A stretch of 64,000 nt of DNA from Candidatus Contendobacter odensis Run_B_J11 (GTDB lineage Bacteria > Pseudomonadota > Gammaproteobacteria > Competibacterales > Competibacteraceae). The notes under the pieces are model-generated. The model was not told the DNA's origin and did not search any database. It saw only the letters and a program-made list of their open reading frames with translations. Where the stretch lies: assembly GCF_000531125.1 (NCBI RefSeq), contig NZ_CBTK010000028.1, positions 1-64,000 of the forward strand. The letters run 5' to 3'. Made by a program: the position numbers and the translations under genes. Shown here one piece after another: positions 1 to 9,459 of the stretch. Within the stretch, counting starts at the first letter, position 1. Every line of letters starts with the position of its first letter.

Positions 1-164
1 TGACTGATGAACATCGAGACATCATTTTGTCTACCCAATAAGTGTGCCGAACACTATTGGGCTCGGACCCAACTTAAACGCCTCTACCCTGCCGTGGAGT
101 CTACCCCAAACTTGGCTACGTCAGCCGAGGCTTAACCTATCAAAACTTTTGCGGCAGCCCACTA
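1..164. other. Unassigned sequence upstream of the PP2C fragment
   Basis: No recognisable gene. The frame that encodes the PP2C fragment downstream is closed by stop codons near 39-41 and 75-77, so the missing N-terminal half of that phosphatase is not encoded here. A short frame from 7 to 138 gives 43 codons that I cannot assign. This stretch looks like a junction where other DNA replaced the 5' half of the phosphatase gene. Confidence 0.4.
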
Positions 165-698
165 GTGGAAACCAACCCCTATCTGGCCTATGGCTCGACC
201 CTGCTGACGGTGATCGTCGCGCCCGCCTTCATTCTCTATCTGCAACTCGGCGATGGCGACATTCTCACCGTATCCGCGCAGGGCGAAATTGAGCGCCCGA
301 TTGCGGCTGATGCGCGGCTCATGGGCAATGAAACCACCTCGCTGTGTTCCGCCAGGGCATGGAATGAAATGCGGGTCAGCTTTCAAACCTTGGCTGGATC
401 GCCGCCCGCCTTGATTCTGGCCGCCACTGACGGCTACGCCAACGCTTACCGCAACGAAGCCGGTTTTCAACAGGTGGCGCGGGACTTTTGGGCGATGTTG
501 CGCGATGACGGCGATGCGGCGGTGAAACTGCATTTGAAAGAGTGGCTGAATGAAGCTTCTCAACAGGGTAGCGGGGATGATATTACTGTCGGGATCATCT
601 GGCGGCCGGACGCGGCGATCGGCGCGCAACGAGAGGGCCAGCCTCTCAGCAGCGGCCTGATCGCCGACGCGGCTATCCCCTTGTCTCCACTGCGATAG
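165..698 (+). pseudogene. 5'-truncated PP2C-type protein phosphatase (C-terminal part)
   Basis: The 177 codons from the GTG at 165 match the C-terminal half of PP2C-like serine/threonine phosphatases. Visible parts are the strand with LQLGDGD, the ATDGYAN segment with its metal-binding Asp, and the closing SGDDITVG signature. The N-terminal half, with the first Asp pair and the DG-GS segment, is absent. Upstream in-frame stops rule out an extension of more than about 30 codons. Family members are usually about 250 residues or longer, so this is best read as a decayed or recombined gene and probably not an active enzyme. yejB follows after 7 bp. The GTG start is arbitrary. It is not closely related to the T6SS phosphatase at 28004-28819. 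Confidence 0.6.
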
Positions 699-705
699 TT
701 TACCC

Positions 706-1815
706 ATGCTCGCCTACATCCTCCGCCGTTTGGCGCTGATTCCGCTGACCTTGCTGGGCATCATCGCCATCAACTTTGTCATTGTGCAGATTGCCCCCGG
801 CGGACCGGTGGAACAAATGCTGGCGCAACTCAAGAACACCGCAGTTTCCGCCACAACCCGGGTCGGCGGCGGGGAGGGCGTGGAAGCGGGGCGCGGGAGT
901 ACCGTCGCTTCGCAAAATTCCAGCGGTAATAGCGCCTATCGCGGTGCGCAAGGTCTTGATCCGGCGTTCATCGCCGAACTCAACCGCCAGTTTGGTTTCG
1001 ATAAACCCGCTTATGTGCGCTTCGGCCTGATGGTTCGCGATTATCTGAGTTTCGATCTCGGCAAAAGCTATTTCCGTGACCGGGCGGTGCTGGATCTGGT
1101 GCTGGACAAATTGCCGGTCTCCATTTCGCTGGGCGTGTGGAGTACCTTGCTGATTTATCTGGTTTCGATCCCGCTCGGCATTGCCAAGGCGGTGCGCGAT
1201 GGTTCACGTTTTGATGTGTTGAGCAGTGCGGCGGTGATCATCGGTTACGCCATTCCAGCGTTCCTGTTCGCCATCCTGCTGATCATCGTGTTTGCTGGCG
1301 GGCGCTATCTGAACTGGTTTCCGCTGCGGGGCTTGGTCTCGGATCACTGGGCGGATTTAAGCTGGCCGGCGCGGATTCTGGATTATTTCTGGCATCTGAC
1401 CCTGCCGGTGATGGCCATGGTGATCGGCGGTTTCGCCTCGTTGACCATGCTGACCAAGAATGCGTTCCTGGATGAGATTAACAAGCAGTACGTGGTGACC
1501 GCCCGCGCCAAGGGTCTTAACGAGCGGCAGGTGTTGTATGGGCATGTTTTTCGCAACGCCATGTTGTTAGTGATTGCGGGTTTTCCAGCAACACTGATCA
1601 GCATGTTGTTCACCGGATCACTGCTGATCGAGGTGATCTTCTCGCTGGATGGCTTGGGGCTACTGGGATTCGAGGCGGTGGTCAAGCGGGATTACCCGGT
1701 AATGTTCGGGACGCTGTACATGTTTAGCCTGATCGGGCTGCTGCTGAATCTGGTCAGTGATCTAAGTTATCACTTCGTTGATCCGCGCATTGATTTTGCG
1801 GCGCGGGAGACCTGA
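706..1815 (+). CDS. yejB: Oligopeptide/microcin C-type ABC transporter permease YejB
   Basis: Inner-membrane permease subunit of a YejABEF-type peptide ABC importer (369 aa; E. coli YejB is about 364). The N-terminus has the family hallmark of a first membrane helix followed by [11 protein letters not shown] Gly/Ser-rich variable insert lies at about residues 45-85, and several membrane segments follow. The EAA-like loop that contacts the ATPase is near residues 265-285 ([11 protein letters not shown], then FRNA). The end, DPRIDF, is typical. The usual partners yejA, yejE and yejF are not adjacent: upstream is a PP2C fragment and downstream is a tRNA. The ATG at 706 has no strong ribosome binding site. 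It may work with components encoded elsewhere, or be an operon remnant. Confidence 0.85.
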   Translation: MLAYILRRLALIPLTLLGIIAINFVIVQIAPGGPVEQMLAQLKNTAVSATTRVGGGEGVEAGRGSTVASQNSSGNSAYRGAQGLDPAFIAELNRQFGFDKPAYVRFGLMVRDYLSFDLGKSYFRDRAVLDLVLDKLPVSISLGVWSTLLIYLVSIPLGIAKAVRDGSRFDVLSSAAVIIGYAIPAFLFAILLIIVFAGGRYLNWFPLRGLVSDHWADLSWPARILDYFWHLTLPVMAMVIGGFASLTMLTKNAFLDEINKQYVVTARAKGLNERQVLYGHVFRNAMLLVIAGFPATLISMLFTGSLLIEVIFSLDGLGLLGFEAVVKRDYPVMFGTLYMFSLIGLLLNLVSDLSYHFVDPRIDFAARET

Positions 1816-1894
1816 GCATAGGGTGACAATGCGGGTGTCGCTGGATTATCCTAGACACTCTACGGAAGTCGTTTGAGAGCATTTCTGCCTTCGC

Positions 1895-1982
1895 GCTGGT
1901 GTGGTGGAATGGTATACACACAGGACTTAAAATCCTGCGCCCTTGACCGGGCTTGTGGGTTCGAGTCCCACCACCAGTACCA
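1895..1982 (+). tRNA. tRNA-Leu (anticodon UAA)
   Basis: Cloverleaf seen directly. The acceptor stem is GCTGGTG (1895-1901) with CACCAGT (1972-1978). The anticodon arm CAGGA-CTTAAAA-TCCTG carries TAA, followed by a long variable arm typical of leucine tRNAs and the TTCGAGT T-loop. The 3' CCA is encoded (1980-1982). A strong rho-independent terminator follows about 40 bp downstream, so the tRNA is probably a monocistronic unit. Confidence 0.95.
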
Positions 1983-2020
1983 AAAACAGCCGGTTAGCAA
2001 TCCTTGTTCTTGTTAACTTA

Positions 2021-2042
2021 CCGCCATTGTTGGCGGTTTTTT
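2021..2042 (+). terminator. Rho-independent terminator after tRNA-Leu(UAA)
   Basis: Perfect 6-bp stem CCGCCA/TGGCGG with a TTGT loop, followed directly by six T residues. It lies 38 bp after the tRNA and just before the 3' end of the convergent yhbY gene. Confidence 0.85.
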
Positions 2043-2062
2043 GTCTCTGAGGGTCATGCTAC

Positions 2063-2359
2063 TCACGATAATTCGATGCGTGGCGTCTCGGGATTACGGC
2101 GAAACAGCGTGGCAATGTGTCCAACCCGCTGCACGAGGGCTGCATCCGTTGTGGTGCAAAGTTCAGCAACCATGGTTTCGCGGGTTTCGCGATCTGCGGC
2201 GTTGACCCGGATCTTGATCAATTCGTGATGATCCAGCGCCAGCAGAATTTCGTGCGTGACCGCTGGCGTGATGCCGCTGTCACCGATGATCACGACCGGC
2301 TTGCGGTGATGGGCCAAGGCTTTGAGATGACGTTTTTGTGGATTAGTGAGAGTCTGCAC
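2063..2359 (-). CDS. yhbY: Ribosome-assembly RNA-binding protein YhbY (CRM domain)
   Basis: Small CRM-domain protein that associates with pre-50S ribosomal particles. From the GTG at 2359 it is 98 residues, almost the same as E. coli YhbY (97). It shows the start of the domain (NPQKRHLKALAHH), the PVVIIGDSGIT segment with the GxxG-type loop, and the conserved LDHHELIK...DRETRE core. An upstream ATG at 2428 would add 23 residues with no family match and run into the divergent gene, so I prefer the GTG. It is transcribed away from rlmE, the same divergent arrangement as yhbY/rlmE in E. coli. Confidence 0.85.
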   Translation of the reverse strand: MQTLTNPQKRHLKALAHHRKPVVIIGDSGITPAVTHEILLALDHHELIKIRVNAADRETRETMVAELCTTTDAALVQRVGHIATLFRRNPETPRIELS

Positions 2360-2412
2360 GCGGGAAACCGGATAGGGTGAAAGAATCGAAGAATATAACC
2401 GGTGGCAAGGGT

Positions 2413-2646
2413 ATGACGGTAGCCCCAAGCCCCCTGAATGAAGTCAAGCTGGACCTTGGTATTATCCTGACGGTCGGTGGGTTGCTGCTGTTGGTACAGG
2501 GGCGGATCGTGGAGAGCGTGCTGGTACAACTATTGGTATTGACGAGCTATGGTCTGCTGGGTCTGTGCTGGATCGTAATCCGTACCCGCAAGATCATGGC
2601 CAGGATCGCCCGTGACCGGGAACAGGGTGCCCATGGCCCGGACTAA
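2413..2646 (+). CDS. Small predicted membrane protein of unknown function
   Basis: 77 residues from the ATG at 2413; a GTG at 2377 would give 89. It has two hydrophobic helices (roughly residues 14-30 and 36-54) followed by a basic tail with RTRK. This suggests a small inner-membrane protein with a cytoplasmic C-terminus. The 3' end overlaps the start of rlmE by 14 nt, so the two genes are probably co-transcribed and translationally coupled. I do not recognise the family. Its position between divergent yhbY and rlmE and its clean membrane pattern argue that it is real. Confidence 0.5.
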   Translation: MTVAPSPLNEVKLDLGIILTVGGLLLLVQGRIVESVLVQLLVLTSYGLLGLCWIVIRTRKIMARIARDREQGAHGPD

Positions 2647-3253
2647 AAGTAGCGCTCGCTGGTTGCGGGAGCATTTCACCGACGAGTACGTCAAGCGCGC
2701 CCAGCAGGAGGGCTATCGGTCTCGTGCAGTGTATAAGCTGCTGGAGATTCATGAGAAAGACCGGTTATTGCGGCCCGGTATGACGGTGGTGGACTTGGGT
2801 GCGGCACCGGGGAGCTGGTCGCAACTGGCGGCGCGACTGGTCGGTCAGCAGGGTATAGTTATCGCCTTGGACATTTTGCCTATCGAACCGCTGCCCGGAG
2901 TCGAATGCATCGAGGGTGATTTCCGCGAGACCGTGGTGCTTGAACAGTTGTTGGCGGCGTTGAACGGTCGCTCGGTGGACCTGGTGCTGGCGGACATGGC
3001 TCCCAACACCAGCGGCATCAAAGCGGTCGATCAACCACGCGGGATGTATCTGAGCGAACTGGCGCTGGACTTTGCCCGGCGTTGTTTGCGACCGGGCGGG
3101 GATTTTCTGCTCAAGATCTTTCAGGGTGAAGGCTTCGATGTGTTTCTGAAAGAGTTGCGCCCCGCGTTCATCACTGTCGCGCCCCGCAAGCCCAAGGCTT
3201 CACGCGCCCGTAGCGCCGAACAGTACCTGCTCGCCAGGAACTATCGCGGGTGA
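2633..3253 (+). CDS. rlmE: 23S rRNA (uridine-2552-2'-O)-methyltransferase RlmE
   Basis: SAM-dependent FtsJ/RrmJ methyltransferase that modifies U2552 of 23S rRNA late in 50S assembly (206 aa; E. coli 209). The ATG at 2633 begins [11 protein letters not shown], the normal N-terminus. The SAM-binding motif is [10 protein letters not shown] at about residues 53-62. Catalytic tetrad candidates are Lys35 (AVYKLLE), the Asp in [10 protein letters not shown], the Lys in LLKIFQGEG and a C-terminal Glu in SAEQYL. It is followed by ftsH, the classical rlmE-ftsH pairing, though a 97-bp gap with a good -10 box suggests ftsH also has its own promoter. Confidence 0.95.
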   Translation: MARTKSSARWLREHFTDEYVKRAQQEGYRSRAVYKLLEIHEKDRLLRPGMTVVDLGAAPGSWSQLAARLVGQQGIVIALDILPIEPLPGVECIEGDFRETVVLEQLLAALNGRSVDLVLADMAPNTSGIKAVDQPRGMYLSELALDFARRCLRPGGDFLLKIFQGEGFDVFLKELRPAFITVAPRKPKASRARSAEQYLLARNYRG

Positions 3254-3260
3254 ACCGGTC

Positions 3261-3266
3261 TATAAT
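3261..3266 (+). promoter_or_regulatory. Candidate -10 box upstream of ftsH
   Basis: A perfect TATAAT hexamer lies 85 bp before the ftsH start, in the rlmE-ftsH gap. No convincing -35 box is seen at 16-18 bp spacing. It may be an activator-dependent or weak promoter, or chance. Confidence 0.3.
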
Positions 3267-3350
3267 TTTTGTGCTTTTTCAGCCATCGCGACCGAGAAAC
3301 GGCGGCGCAAATTTCTTTTATCGCAGTCTCGCAGTGTTGAGGTACATGCC

Positions 3351-5276
3351 TTGAATGACATGGTCAAAAATATCCTGTTGTGGGTGGTCATTGCGGTGGT
3401 TCTGATGTCGGTTTTTAACAGCTTTGGCCCCAAGGTGACACCGACCGCCCAGATGTCCTACTCGCAGTTTCTGCAAGATGCCAAACAGGGGCGGATCGCG
3501 CAGGTGACGATTGACGGTCGCACTATTCAGGGTCGCACCGGCAGCGGTGAACGCTTCACCACCTACAGCCCGGAAACTGATAACAGCCCGATGATCGGTG
3601 AACTACTCACCCATGGCGTGGATATCGAAGGCCAACCGCCGGAGAAACAGGGTCTGTTAATGCAGATTTTCATCTCCTGGTTCCCGATGCTGCTGCTGAT
3701 CGGTATCTGGGTGTTCTTCCTGCGGCAGATGCAGGGGGGCGGTGCGGGTCGGGGGGCGATGTCGTTTGGCAAGTCGCGTGCCCGGATGATGAGCGAAGAC
3801 CAGATTAAGATCACGTTCGCCGATGTCGCGGGCGTTGACGAGGCCAAGGAAGAAGTGGCGGAACTGGTGGAGTTTCTGCGCGATCCCGGCAAGTTTCAGA
3901 AGCTCGGCGGCAAGATTCCGCGTGGGGTGCTGATGGTCGGCTCGCCGGGTACCGGTAAGACCTTGCTGGCCAAGGCGATTGCGGGCGAGGCGAAAGTGCC
4001 GTTCTTCTCGATTTCCGGTTCCGATTTTGTCGAAATGTTCGTGGGCGTCGGCGCGTCACGGGTGCGCGACATGTTCGAGCAGGCCAAGAAACATGCGCCC
4101 TGCATCATTTTCATCGATGAAATTGATGCCGTTGGTCGCCATCGCGGCGCGGGTCTCGGCGGCGGTCACGACGAGCGCGAGCAGACCCTGAATCAACTGC
4201 TGGTGGAAATGGACGGTTTCGAGGGTAATGAAGGCATTATCGTCATCGCCGCCACCAACCGGCCGGACGTACTCGATCCGGCGTTGCTGCGGCCAGGTCG
4301 TTTTGACCGTCAGGTGGTGGTGCCGCTACCCGACGTGCGTGGCCGCGAGCAAATTCTCAAGGTTCACATGCGCAAAGTACCGCTCTCCGGCAACGTCAAG
4401 CCAGCGGTTATCGCTCGGGGTACCCCCGGCTTCTCTGGCGCTGATCTGGCGAACTTGGTCAACGAAGCTGCCCTGTTTGCCGCCCGCACCAACAAGCGCG
4501 ATGTCGACATGGACGACTTCGAGAAAGCGAAAGATAAAATCATGATGGGCACTGAACGCAAGTCCATGGTGATGAGCGAGGAGGAGAAGAAACTCACCGC
4601 CTATCACGAAGCGGGTCATGCCATTGTCGGGCGACTGGTGCCGTCGCATGATCCAGTCTACAAAGTCAGCATCATCCCGCGTGGACGGGCGCTGGGCGTG
4701 ACCATGTTCCTGCCGGAAGGGGATCGTTACAGCTTCAGCAAGCAGCGACTCGAAAGCCAGATTTCCAGCCTGTTCGGTGGCCGAATCGCTGAGATGCTAA
4801 TTTTCGGGGCGGATTTTGTTACCACCGGCGCGCAGAACGACATTGAGCGCGCCACCAACATTGCGCGCAGCATGGTGACCAAGTGGGGTCTGTCGGATCG
4901 ACTGGGACCGTTGACTTACAGCGAGGATGACGGTGAGGTGTTTCTGGGCCGGTCAGTAACCCGTCATAAAAATGTTTCTGATGGGACCGCCCATGTGATT
5001 GACGAAGAAATTCACGCCACGGTTAACCGCAATTACCGGCGCTCCGAGCAACTGTTGCGGGATCACCTCGACCAGCTCCATGCCATGGCTGAGGCGCTGA
5101 TTAAGTATGAGACCATTGATGCCGATCAGATTGACGACATTATGGCGGGGCGTCCGCCGCGTGAGCCGGTCGAACCGACCGCCGACCAGGAACCACCCTC
5201 AGCCGGTTCGCCGGTTAACCTGGACAAGGATCGCGTCGGCAAGGGACCGATTGGCGGTCCAGCCCGGCAGCATTGA
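3351..5276 (+). CDS. ftsH: ATP-dependent zinc metalloprotease FtsH
   Basis: Membrane-anchored AAA+ protease of 641 residues that degrades misfolded and regulatory proteins such as sigma-32 and LpxC in other bacteria. Membrane helices lie at about residues 6-24 and 101-124, flanking a periplasmic domain. The Walker A motif GSPGTGKT is at 197-204 and Walker B is IIFIDEID. The second region of homology includes [18 protein letters not shown]. The zinc site HEAGH is at 419-423. A GAGG ribosome binding site at 3339-3342 lies 8 nt before the TTG at 3351, which favours TTG over the ATG at 3360. The C-terminal 40 residues are Pro-rich. folP follows after 3 bp. Confidence 0.97.
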   Translation: MNDMVKNILLWVVIAVVLMSVFNSFGPKVTPTAQMSYSQFLQDAKQGRIAQVTIDGRTIQGRTGSGERFTTYSPETDNSPMIGELLTHGVDIEGQPPEKQGLLMQIFISWFPMLLLIGIWVFFLRQMQGGGAGRGAMSFGKSRARMMSEDQIKITFADVAGVDEAKEEVAELVEFLRDPGKFQKLGGKIPRGVLMVGSPGTGKTLLAKAIAGEAKVPFFSISGSDFVEMFVGVGASRVRDMFEQAKKHAPCIIFIDEIDAVGRHRGAGLGGGHDEREQTLNQLLVEMDGFEGNEGIIVIAATNRPDVLDPALLRPGRFDRQVVVPLPDVRGREQILKVHMRKVPLSGNVKPAVIARGTPGFSGADLANLVNEAALFAARTNKRDVDMDDFEKAKDKIMMGTERKSMVMSEEEKKLTAYHEAGHAIVGRLVPSHDPVYKVSIIPRGRALGVTMFLPEGDRYSFSKQRLESQISSLFGGRIAEMLIFGADFVTTGAQNDIERATNIARSMVTKWGLSDRLGPLTYSEDDGEVFLGRSVTRHKNVSDGTAHVIDEEIHATVNRNYRRSEQLLRDHLDQLHAMAEALIKYETIDADQIDDIMAGRPPREPVEPTADQEPPSAGSPVNLDKDRVGKGPIGGPARQH

Positions 5277-5279
5277 TCC

Positions 5280-6110
5280 ATGCAGATCGACTGCGCTGGC
5301 AGGGTGCTTGACCTGAGCCAGCCCGTCGTTATGGGGGTGCTGAATGTCACTCCCGATTCATTTTCTGATGGTGGGCTTTACAGTTCACTGGCTGATGCGC
5401 TGCACCGCGCCGAGTTGATGGTGGTGGAAGGCGCTGCACTAATTGATGTGGGCGGTGAATCCACTCGACCAGGCGCGATGCCGGTATCGGTTCAGGAGGA
5501 AATGGATCGGGTGTTGCCGGTCGTGGAGCGGCTGGCGCGTGAACTGTCCGTACCTATCTCAGTGGATACCAGCAAGCCTGAGGTCATGCGCGCAGCAGCG
5601 TGCGCCGGTGCTGGACTGATTAACGATGTGCGGGCGCTGCGCTTGCCGGGGGCGTTGGAAGCGGCGGTCGCCAGCGGTTTGCCGGTTTGCCTGATGCATC
5701 TGCAAGGTGAACCTGTGACGATGCAACAGGAACCTTATTACACTGATGTAGTAGCTGATGTTTATGCCTTTCTAGCTGAGCGGGTTCGCGCCTGCGAAAG
5801 TCTTGGTATCCGGCGCGACCGGATTTTGGTGGATCCCGGTTTTGGCTTCGGCAAGACGCTGGAACACAACCTAGCACTGCTGCGGAGCCTGCATCGCTTT
5901 GGCGATCTCGCTGCGGGGGTCTTGGTTGGGATTTCCCGCAAGAGCATGATCGGCGCACTGACGGGGGCGCCTGTTGGCGAACGGTTGAGCGGCAGTCTAG
6001 CAGCGGCGGTGATCGCTGCCTGGCAAGGCGCTAACATTATCCGCACTCACGATGTCCGGGAGACGGTGCATGCCCTGTGTATCTGTGCGGCCGCACGGGC
6101 GATTGTTTGA
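5280..6110 (+). CDS. folP: Dihydropteroate synthase
   Basis: Folate-pathway enzyme that condenses p-aminobenzoate with dihydropterin pyrophosphate; the target of sulfonamides. At 276 residues it has normal length. Family signatures are visible: LNVTPDSFSDGG near the N-terminus, GGESTRPGA, the VDTSKPEVM strand, NDVRAL, VDPGFGFGKT and the GISRKSMIG loop with its conserved Ser-Arg-Lys. It starts 3 bp after the ftsH stop, so it is translated from the same mRNA. This is the widespread ftsH-folP-glmM arrangement. Confidence 0.96.
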   Translation: MQIDCAGRVLDLSQPVVMGVLNVTPDSFSDGGLYSSLADALHRAELMVVEGAALIDVGGESTRPGAMPVSVQEEMDRVLPVVERLARELSVPISVDTSKPEVMRAAACAGAGLINDVRALRLPGALEAAVASGLPVCLMHLQGEPVTMQQEPYYTDVVADVYAFLAERVRACESLGIRRDRILVDPGFGFGKTLEHNLALLRSLHRFGDLAAGVLVGISRKSMIGALTGAPVGERLSGSLAAAVIAAWQGANIIRTHDVRETVHALCICAAARAIV

Positions 6111-6161
6111 TGCGGATAGTAAATTGCGCCAAGCCGTGCGTCAGCGCGTCGCTATCCCCGC

Positions 6162-6167
6162 TATAAT
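6162..6167 (+). promoter_or_regulatory. Candidate -10 box upstream of glmM
   Basis: TATAAT in the context GCTATAATGCT lies 33 bp before the glmM ATG, in the 89-bp folP-glmM gap. No good -35 box is seen at standard spacing. A plausible internal promoter for glmM-tpiA-secG-tRNA-Leu. Confidence 0.35.
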
Positions 6168-6199
6168 GCTCAAATCGAGCTAAGGCAGAGGGATACAGT

Positions 6200-7537
6200 A
6201 TGGGAAAACGCTACTTCGGTACGGACGGCATTCGCGGTCGTGTAGGTCAGCACCCAATTACTGCGGAATTCGTGTTGAAGCTCGGATGGGCGGTAGGGCG
6301 GGTGTTGCAGACTCAGGGATTTAACAAGGTGCTTATCGGCAAGGACACCCGTATCTCCGGCTACATGTTTGAATCGGCCTTGGAAGCTGGTCTGTCAGCT
6401 TCCGGCGTCAATATCGCCCTGCTGGGGCCGATGCCAACGCCTGGCATTGCCTACTTGACACGCACCTTACATGCCTGTGCCGGTATCGTGGTGAGCGCCT
6501 CCCACAACCCTTACTACGACAACGGGATCAAGTTCTTCTCCCGCGACGGCCAGAAATTGCCCGATGCCGTCGAGATGCGCATCGAGGATCTGCTGGAGCA
6601 GCCGATGACGACGGTTGAACCCGACGCGCTGGGCAAGGCCGAGCGTATCGTTGACGCCGCCGGTCGCTACATCGAGTTTTGCAAGAGTACGGTTCCCGCT
6701 TATACCAGCCTGGCAGGGATTAAGATCGTAGTGGACTGTGCCCATGGAGCCACCTATCACATCGCTCCCAGTGTATTGAGCGAGATGGGCGCGACGGTGA
6801 TTTCGATAGGTGCCGCTCCCGATGGGCTGAATATCAACCTGGATTGCGGTTCCACCAAGCCGGCAATGTTGCTCGCGACGGTCAAGGAACAGGGCGCTGA
6901 TCTGGGTATCGCCTTCGATGGCGATGGCGACCGGGTGATCATGGTGGATCATCGTGGTGAGGTACTGGACGGTGATGAACTGCTGTTCATTATCGCTCGC
7001 GACCGCCTGCGCACGGGCAGCCGCTTTAATGCGGTGGTCGGTACGCTGATGACCAATCTGGGCTTGGAAGTAGCGCTGCGGGCATTGGGTCTTGAATTGC
7101 GTCGCGCCAAGGTTGGTGACCGCTACGTGATGGAGTGTTTGCAGGCCGAGAAGCTGATTTTGGGGGGCGAGGGTTCCGGGCACATTATCTGCTTGGATCG
7201 AACGACCACGGGCGACGGTATTATTTCGGCGTTGCAGGTGCTATCGGCCATGCTGCAATCGGGTAAAAGTCTGCATGATCTCAAAGCGGGTATAAGCAAG
7301 TATCCACAGATGTTGATCAATGTTTCGGTTACTGGGCCGGTGGATTTGCAGCGAAAATTGATTCAAGAGGCGGTTCGTGCGGTGGAGATTCAACTGGGTG
7401 ACAACGGCCGAGTCCTGCTGCGAGCGTCCGGAACTGAACCGGTGGTGCGCGTTATGGTGGAAGGAGTGGATATGGGCACTGTCGAGCGCCATGCCCGGGA
7501 ATTAGCTAATGTGGTGCGGGACACGCTATCAGTGTGA
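6200..7537 (+). CDS. glmM: Phosphoglucosamine mutase
   Basis: Cytoplasmic enzyme (445 aa) that converts glucosamine-6-phosphate to glucosamine-1-phosphate for UDP-GlcNAc, and so for peptidoglycan and LPS. The N-terminus [10 protein letters not shown] is typical. The phospho-accepting serine is Ser101 in SASHNP. The metal-binding loop DGDGDR is at 240-245, the sugar-binding GGEGSGHII loop follows, and the phosphate-binding [12 protein letters not shown] motif is near the C-terminus. Length matches the family exactly. It sits between folP and tpiA with a plausible promoter just upstream. Confidence 0.97.
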   Translation: MGKRYFGTDGIRGRVGQHPITAEFVLKLGWAVGRVLQTQGFNKVLIGKDTRISGYMFESALEAGLSASGVNIALLGPMPTPGIAYLTRTLHACAGIVVSASHNPYYDNGIKFFSRDGQKLPDAVEMRIEDLLEQPMTTVEPDALGKAERIVDAAGRYIEFCKSTVPAYTSLAGIKIVVDCAHGATYHIAPSVLSEMGATVISIGAAPDGLNINLDCGSTKPAMLLATVKEQGADLGIAFDGDGDRVIMVDHRGEVLDGDELLFIIARDRLRTGSRFNAVVGTLMTNLGLEVALRALGLELRRAKVGDRYVMECLQAEKLILGGEGSGHIICLDRTTTGDGIISALQVLSAMLQSGKSLHDLKAGISKYPQMLINVSVTGPVDLQRKLIQEAVRAVEIQLGDNGRVLLRASGTEPVVRVMVEGVDMGTVERHARELANVVRDTLSV

Positions 7538-7598
7538 TTGATTTTCAGGTGTGGAATCCGTAAGATTGCCCGGATTTTTCGCCGTGGAGAGGAATGAC

Positions 7599-8351
7599 AT
7601 GCGCCGCAAGCTGGTGGCTGGAAACTGGAAGATGAATGGCTCGACGGGTAGCATCCGCGAGTTGTTGCAAGGAATCCTTGGGGGCGCCGCTGAAGTGGCG
7701 GCTGTAGAACTGGCGGTATTCCCACCGTTCGTGTATTTGGGGGCGGTTGAACAGCAACTGTCTGGTTCCGCTGTCATCTGGGGTGCGCAGAACATGTGTG
7801 ATCAGGGGTCTGGCGCCTACACCGGTGAGGTGTCGGGATCGATGCTCAATGATTTCCACTGTACCTATGTGATCGTCGGCCACTCGGAGCGGCGCACGTT
7901 GTATGGTGAGAGCGATCAAGTTGTCGCGCAAAAATTTGCTGCCGCACGTAAAGTGGGCGTCAAACCAATCCTCTGCGTAGGTGAAACTCTGGATGAGCGT
8001 GAGCGAGGCGTGACCGAAGCGGTAGTCGGGCGGCAGCTCAAGGCGGTACTGGATTTGGAAGGCATTGGTAGCTTTGCTGATGCGGTAATTGCCTACGAAC
8101 CAGTATGGGCGATTGGTACCGGGCGAACGGCAACATCAGGTCAGGCTCAGGAAGTCCACGCATTCATTCGCGCCAAATTAGCTGAACTCGATCCAGCGCT
8201 GGCCAATAAGGTGCGCATTTTGTACGGTGGTAGCGTCAAGGGTTCCAATGCTGCGGAACTGTTGGCGATGCCAGATATTGACGGAGGTTTGGTGGGCGGT
8301 GCGTCGCTCGATGCCAAGGATTTTTTGGCAATCGCCAAGGCGGGTTGTTAA
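7599..8351 (+). CDS. tpiA: Triosephosphate isomerase
   Basis: Glycolytic TIM-barrel enzyme that interconverts dihydroxyacetone phosphate and glyceraldehyde-3-phosphate (250 aa). The start at 7599 follows a GAGAGGA ribosome binding site and gives the canonical [13 protein letters not shown]. Catalytic residues fall at family positions: Lys11 (NWKMN), His95 (VGHSERR) and Glu167 ([11 protein letters not shown]). The phosphate-binding ILYGGSVKG loop is present. A longer frame from 7551 adds 16 unrelated residues and is rejected. secG starts 9 bp after the stop, the usual tpiA-secG pairing. Confidence 0.97.
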   Translation: MRRKLVAGNWKMNGSTGSIRELLQGILGGAAEVAAVELAVFPPFVYLGAVEQQLSGSAVIWGAQNMCDQGSGAYTGEVSGSMLNDFHCTYVIVGHSERRTLYGESDQVVAQKFAAARKVGVKPILCVGETLDERERGVTEAVVGRQLKAVLDLEGIGSFADAVIAYEPVWAIGTGRTATSGQAQEVHAFIRAKLAELDPALANKVRILYGGSVKGSNAAELLAMPDIDGGLVGGASLDAKDFLAIAKAGC

Positions 8352-8360
8352 ACTCCTGCC

Positions 8361-8696
8361 ATGTTTCATACCCTGATTCTCGTTGCGCACGTTGTGGTCG
8401 CTGTTGCGTTGATCGCGCTGGTGCTTTTGCAGCAGGGCAAAGGTGCCGATGCCGGCGCAGCATTTGGTAGCGGTGCTTCCTCAACCATGTTTGGATCGCA
8501 GGGTTCGGCGTCCTTCCTGAGTCGAACTACGGCTATTTTGGCAACCGTTTTTTTTATGACGAGTCTGACTCTGGCGTATTTCTCAACGCAGATTTCTGTG
8601 CCCAAGAGCGTTGTTGAGCGGGTTCAATTGGAGAAACCTATTGAATCGCCCAAAGCCAGTGGCCCCTCGGATGTACCGCAGTTGCCGCAGAAGTAG
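8361..8696 (+). CDS. secG: Preprotein translocase subunit SecG
   Basis: Small inner-membrane subunit of the SecYEG channel (111 aa). The pattern is typical: a first helix (about residues 2-22), the conserved LLQQGKGADAGAAFGSGAS loop containing FGSG, a second helix (about 52-72) and a hydrophilic, Pro-rich tail. It is followed by tRNA-Leu(GAG), a position seen in many gammaproteobacteria (secG-leuU in E. coli), so secG and the tRNA may share a transcript. Confidence 0.93.
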   Translation: MFHTLILVAHVVVAVALIALVLLQQGKGADAGAAFGSGASSTMFGSQGSASFLSRTTAILATVFFMTSLTLAYFSTQISVPKSVVERVQLEKPIESPKASGPSDVPQLPQK

Positions 8697-8722
8697 TGGT
8701 AACATGATTTATGTTTTATCGT

Positions 8723-8807
8723 GCCGATGTGGTGGAATTGGTAGACACGCTAGCTTGAGGGGTTAGTGGCGCAAGCCGTGCCGGTTCGAGTCCGGCCATC
8801 GGTACCA
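8723..8807 (+). tRNA. tRNA-Leu (anticodon GAG)
   Basis: Acceptor stem GCCGATG (8723-8729) pairs with CATCGGT (8797-8803). The anticodon arm CTAGC-TTGAGGG-GTTAG gives anticodon GAG. There is a long variable arm, GGTTCGAGTCC for the T-arm, and an encoded CCA (8805-8807). It sits between secG and nuoA, as in several gammaproteobacteria. Confidence 0.95.
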
Positions 8808-8837
8808 TTGAATACCAGAGTGTCCTGGAATCCGGGT

Positions 8838-8860
8838 TCGGGATATCCCTGATGTTTTTT
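8838..8860 (+). terminator. Weak rho-independent terminator after tRNA-Leu(GAG)
   Basis: A short stem TCGGG/CCTGA (one G-T pair, 5-nt loop) is followed after two bases by six T residues. It lies 30 bp past the tRNA. The stem is weak, so termination may be partial. Confidence 0.35.
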
Positions 8861-8985
8861 AGGAATCCTGTATTTCTTGTTAGGCCTGACCGAAGCTGTT
8901 GTAGTTACTACTACTGAGGTTCTATGTCTTCATATGGCGTTTTAACCATAAAAAATTCGCCCTGAATGCTGTGTTCCGTAGCTTC

Positions 8986-9014
8986 CTGTCAAAGTATTCC
9001 AGCCTCGCTATATG
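8986..9014 (+). promoter_or_regulatory. Candidate promoter of the nuo operon
   Basis: The 295-bp gap between tRNA-Leu and nuoA holds no gene. The best sigma-70-like pair I see is CTGTCA (8986-8991) with a 17-bp spacer and TATATG (9009-9014), each four matches out of six. It would start transcription about 80 bp before nuoA. An additional short palindrome-like run, GTAGTTACTAC, lies near 8900-8912. Confidence 0.3.
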
Positions 9015-9102
9015 GCGGGAGTAGGAATGTTTCGATTCCAGTGCGTAATTTGGCTGTTGTAGCGATTTCCCCCTACTTTGCCATGTCCAAGGTGCGACTC
9101 TG

Positions 9103-9459
9103 ATGCTGTCGAATTATCTTCCGGTTCTGATTTTCGTGATTATTGCTTTTATAGCTGGCACAGTCATGGTCAGCTTGGGCTACTTCTTGGGTCCTCGCCG
9201 TGATGATGATGCAAAACTCTCTGCCTATGAGTGTGGTTTTGAGTCGTTCGAAGATGCCCGAATGAAGTTTGATGTTCGCTACTATCTGGTAGCCATCCTG
9301 TTCATCATTTTTGATCTGGAAATTGCATTTCTTTTCCCTTGGGCTATTGTTCTTGATAAGATTGGGCTGTTTGGTTTTGCAGCGATGGCTGTTTTTCTCG
9401 GCATCCTGGTGATCGGCTTCATCTACGAGTGGAAGAAAGGAGCCTTAGAATGGGAATAG
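9103..9459 (+). CDS. nuoA: NADH-quinone oxidoreductase subunit A
   Basis: First gene of the complex I operon (118 aa). A membrane-arm subunit with three predicted helices (about residues 6-28, 63-85 and 90-110). The conserved matrix-side loop contains [20 protein letters not shown], with the Cys typical of NuoA/ND3, and is followed by [15 protein letters not shown]. The subunit sits near the quinone site. Its last 10 nt overlap nuoB, giving translational coupling. Confidence 0.96.
   Translation: MLSNYLPVLIFVIIAFIAGTVMVSLGYFLGPRRDDDAKLSAYECGFESFEDARMKFDVRYYLVAILFIIFDLEIAFLFPWAIVLDKIGLFGFAAMAVFLGILVIGFIYEWKKGALEWE

Noticed and set aside
162-707. 181-codon minus-strand frame opposite the PP2C fragment
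   Set aside because: Shadow of the plus-strand coding sequence, with no recognisable motif.
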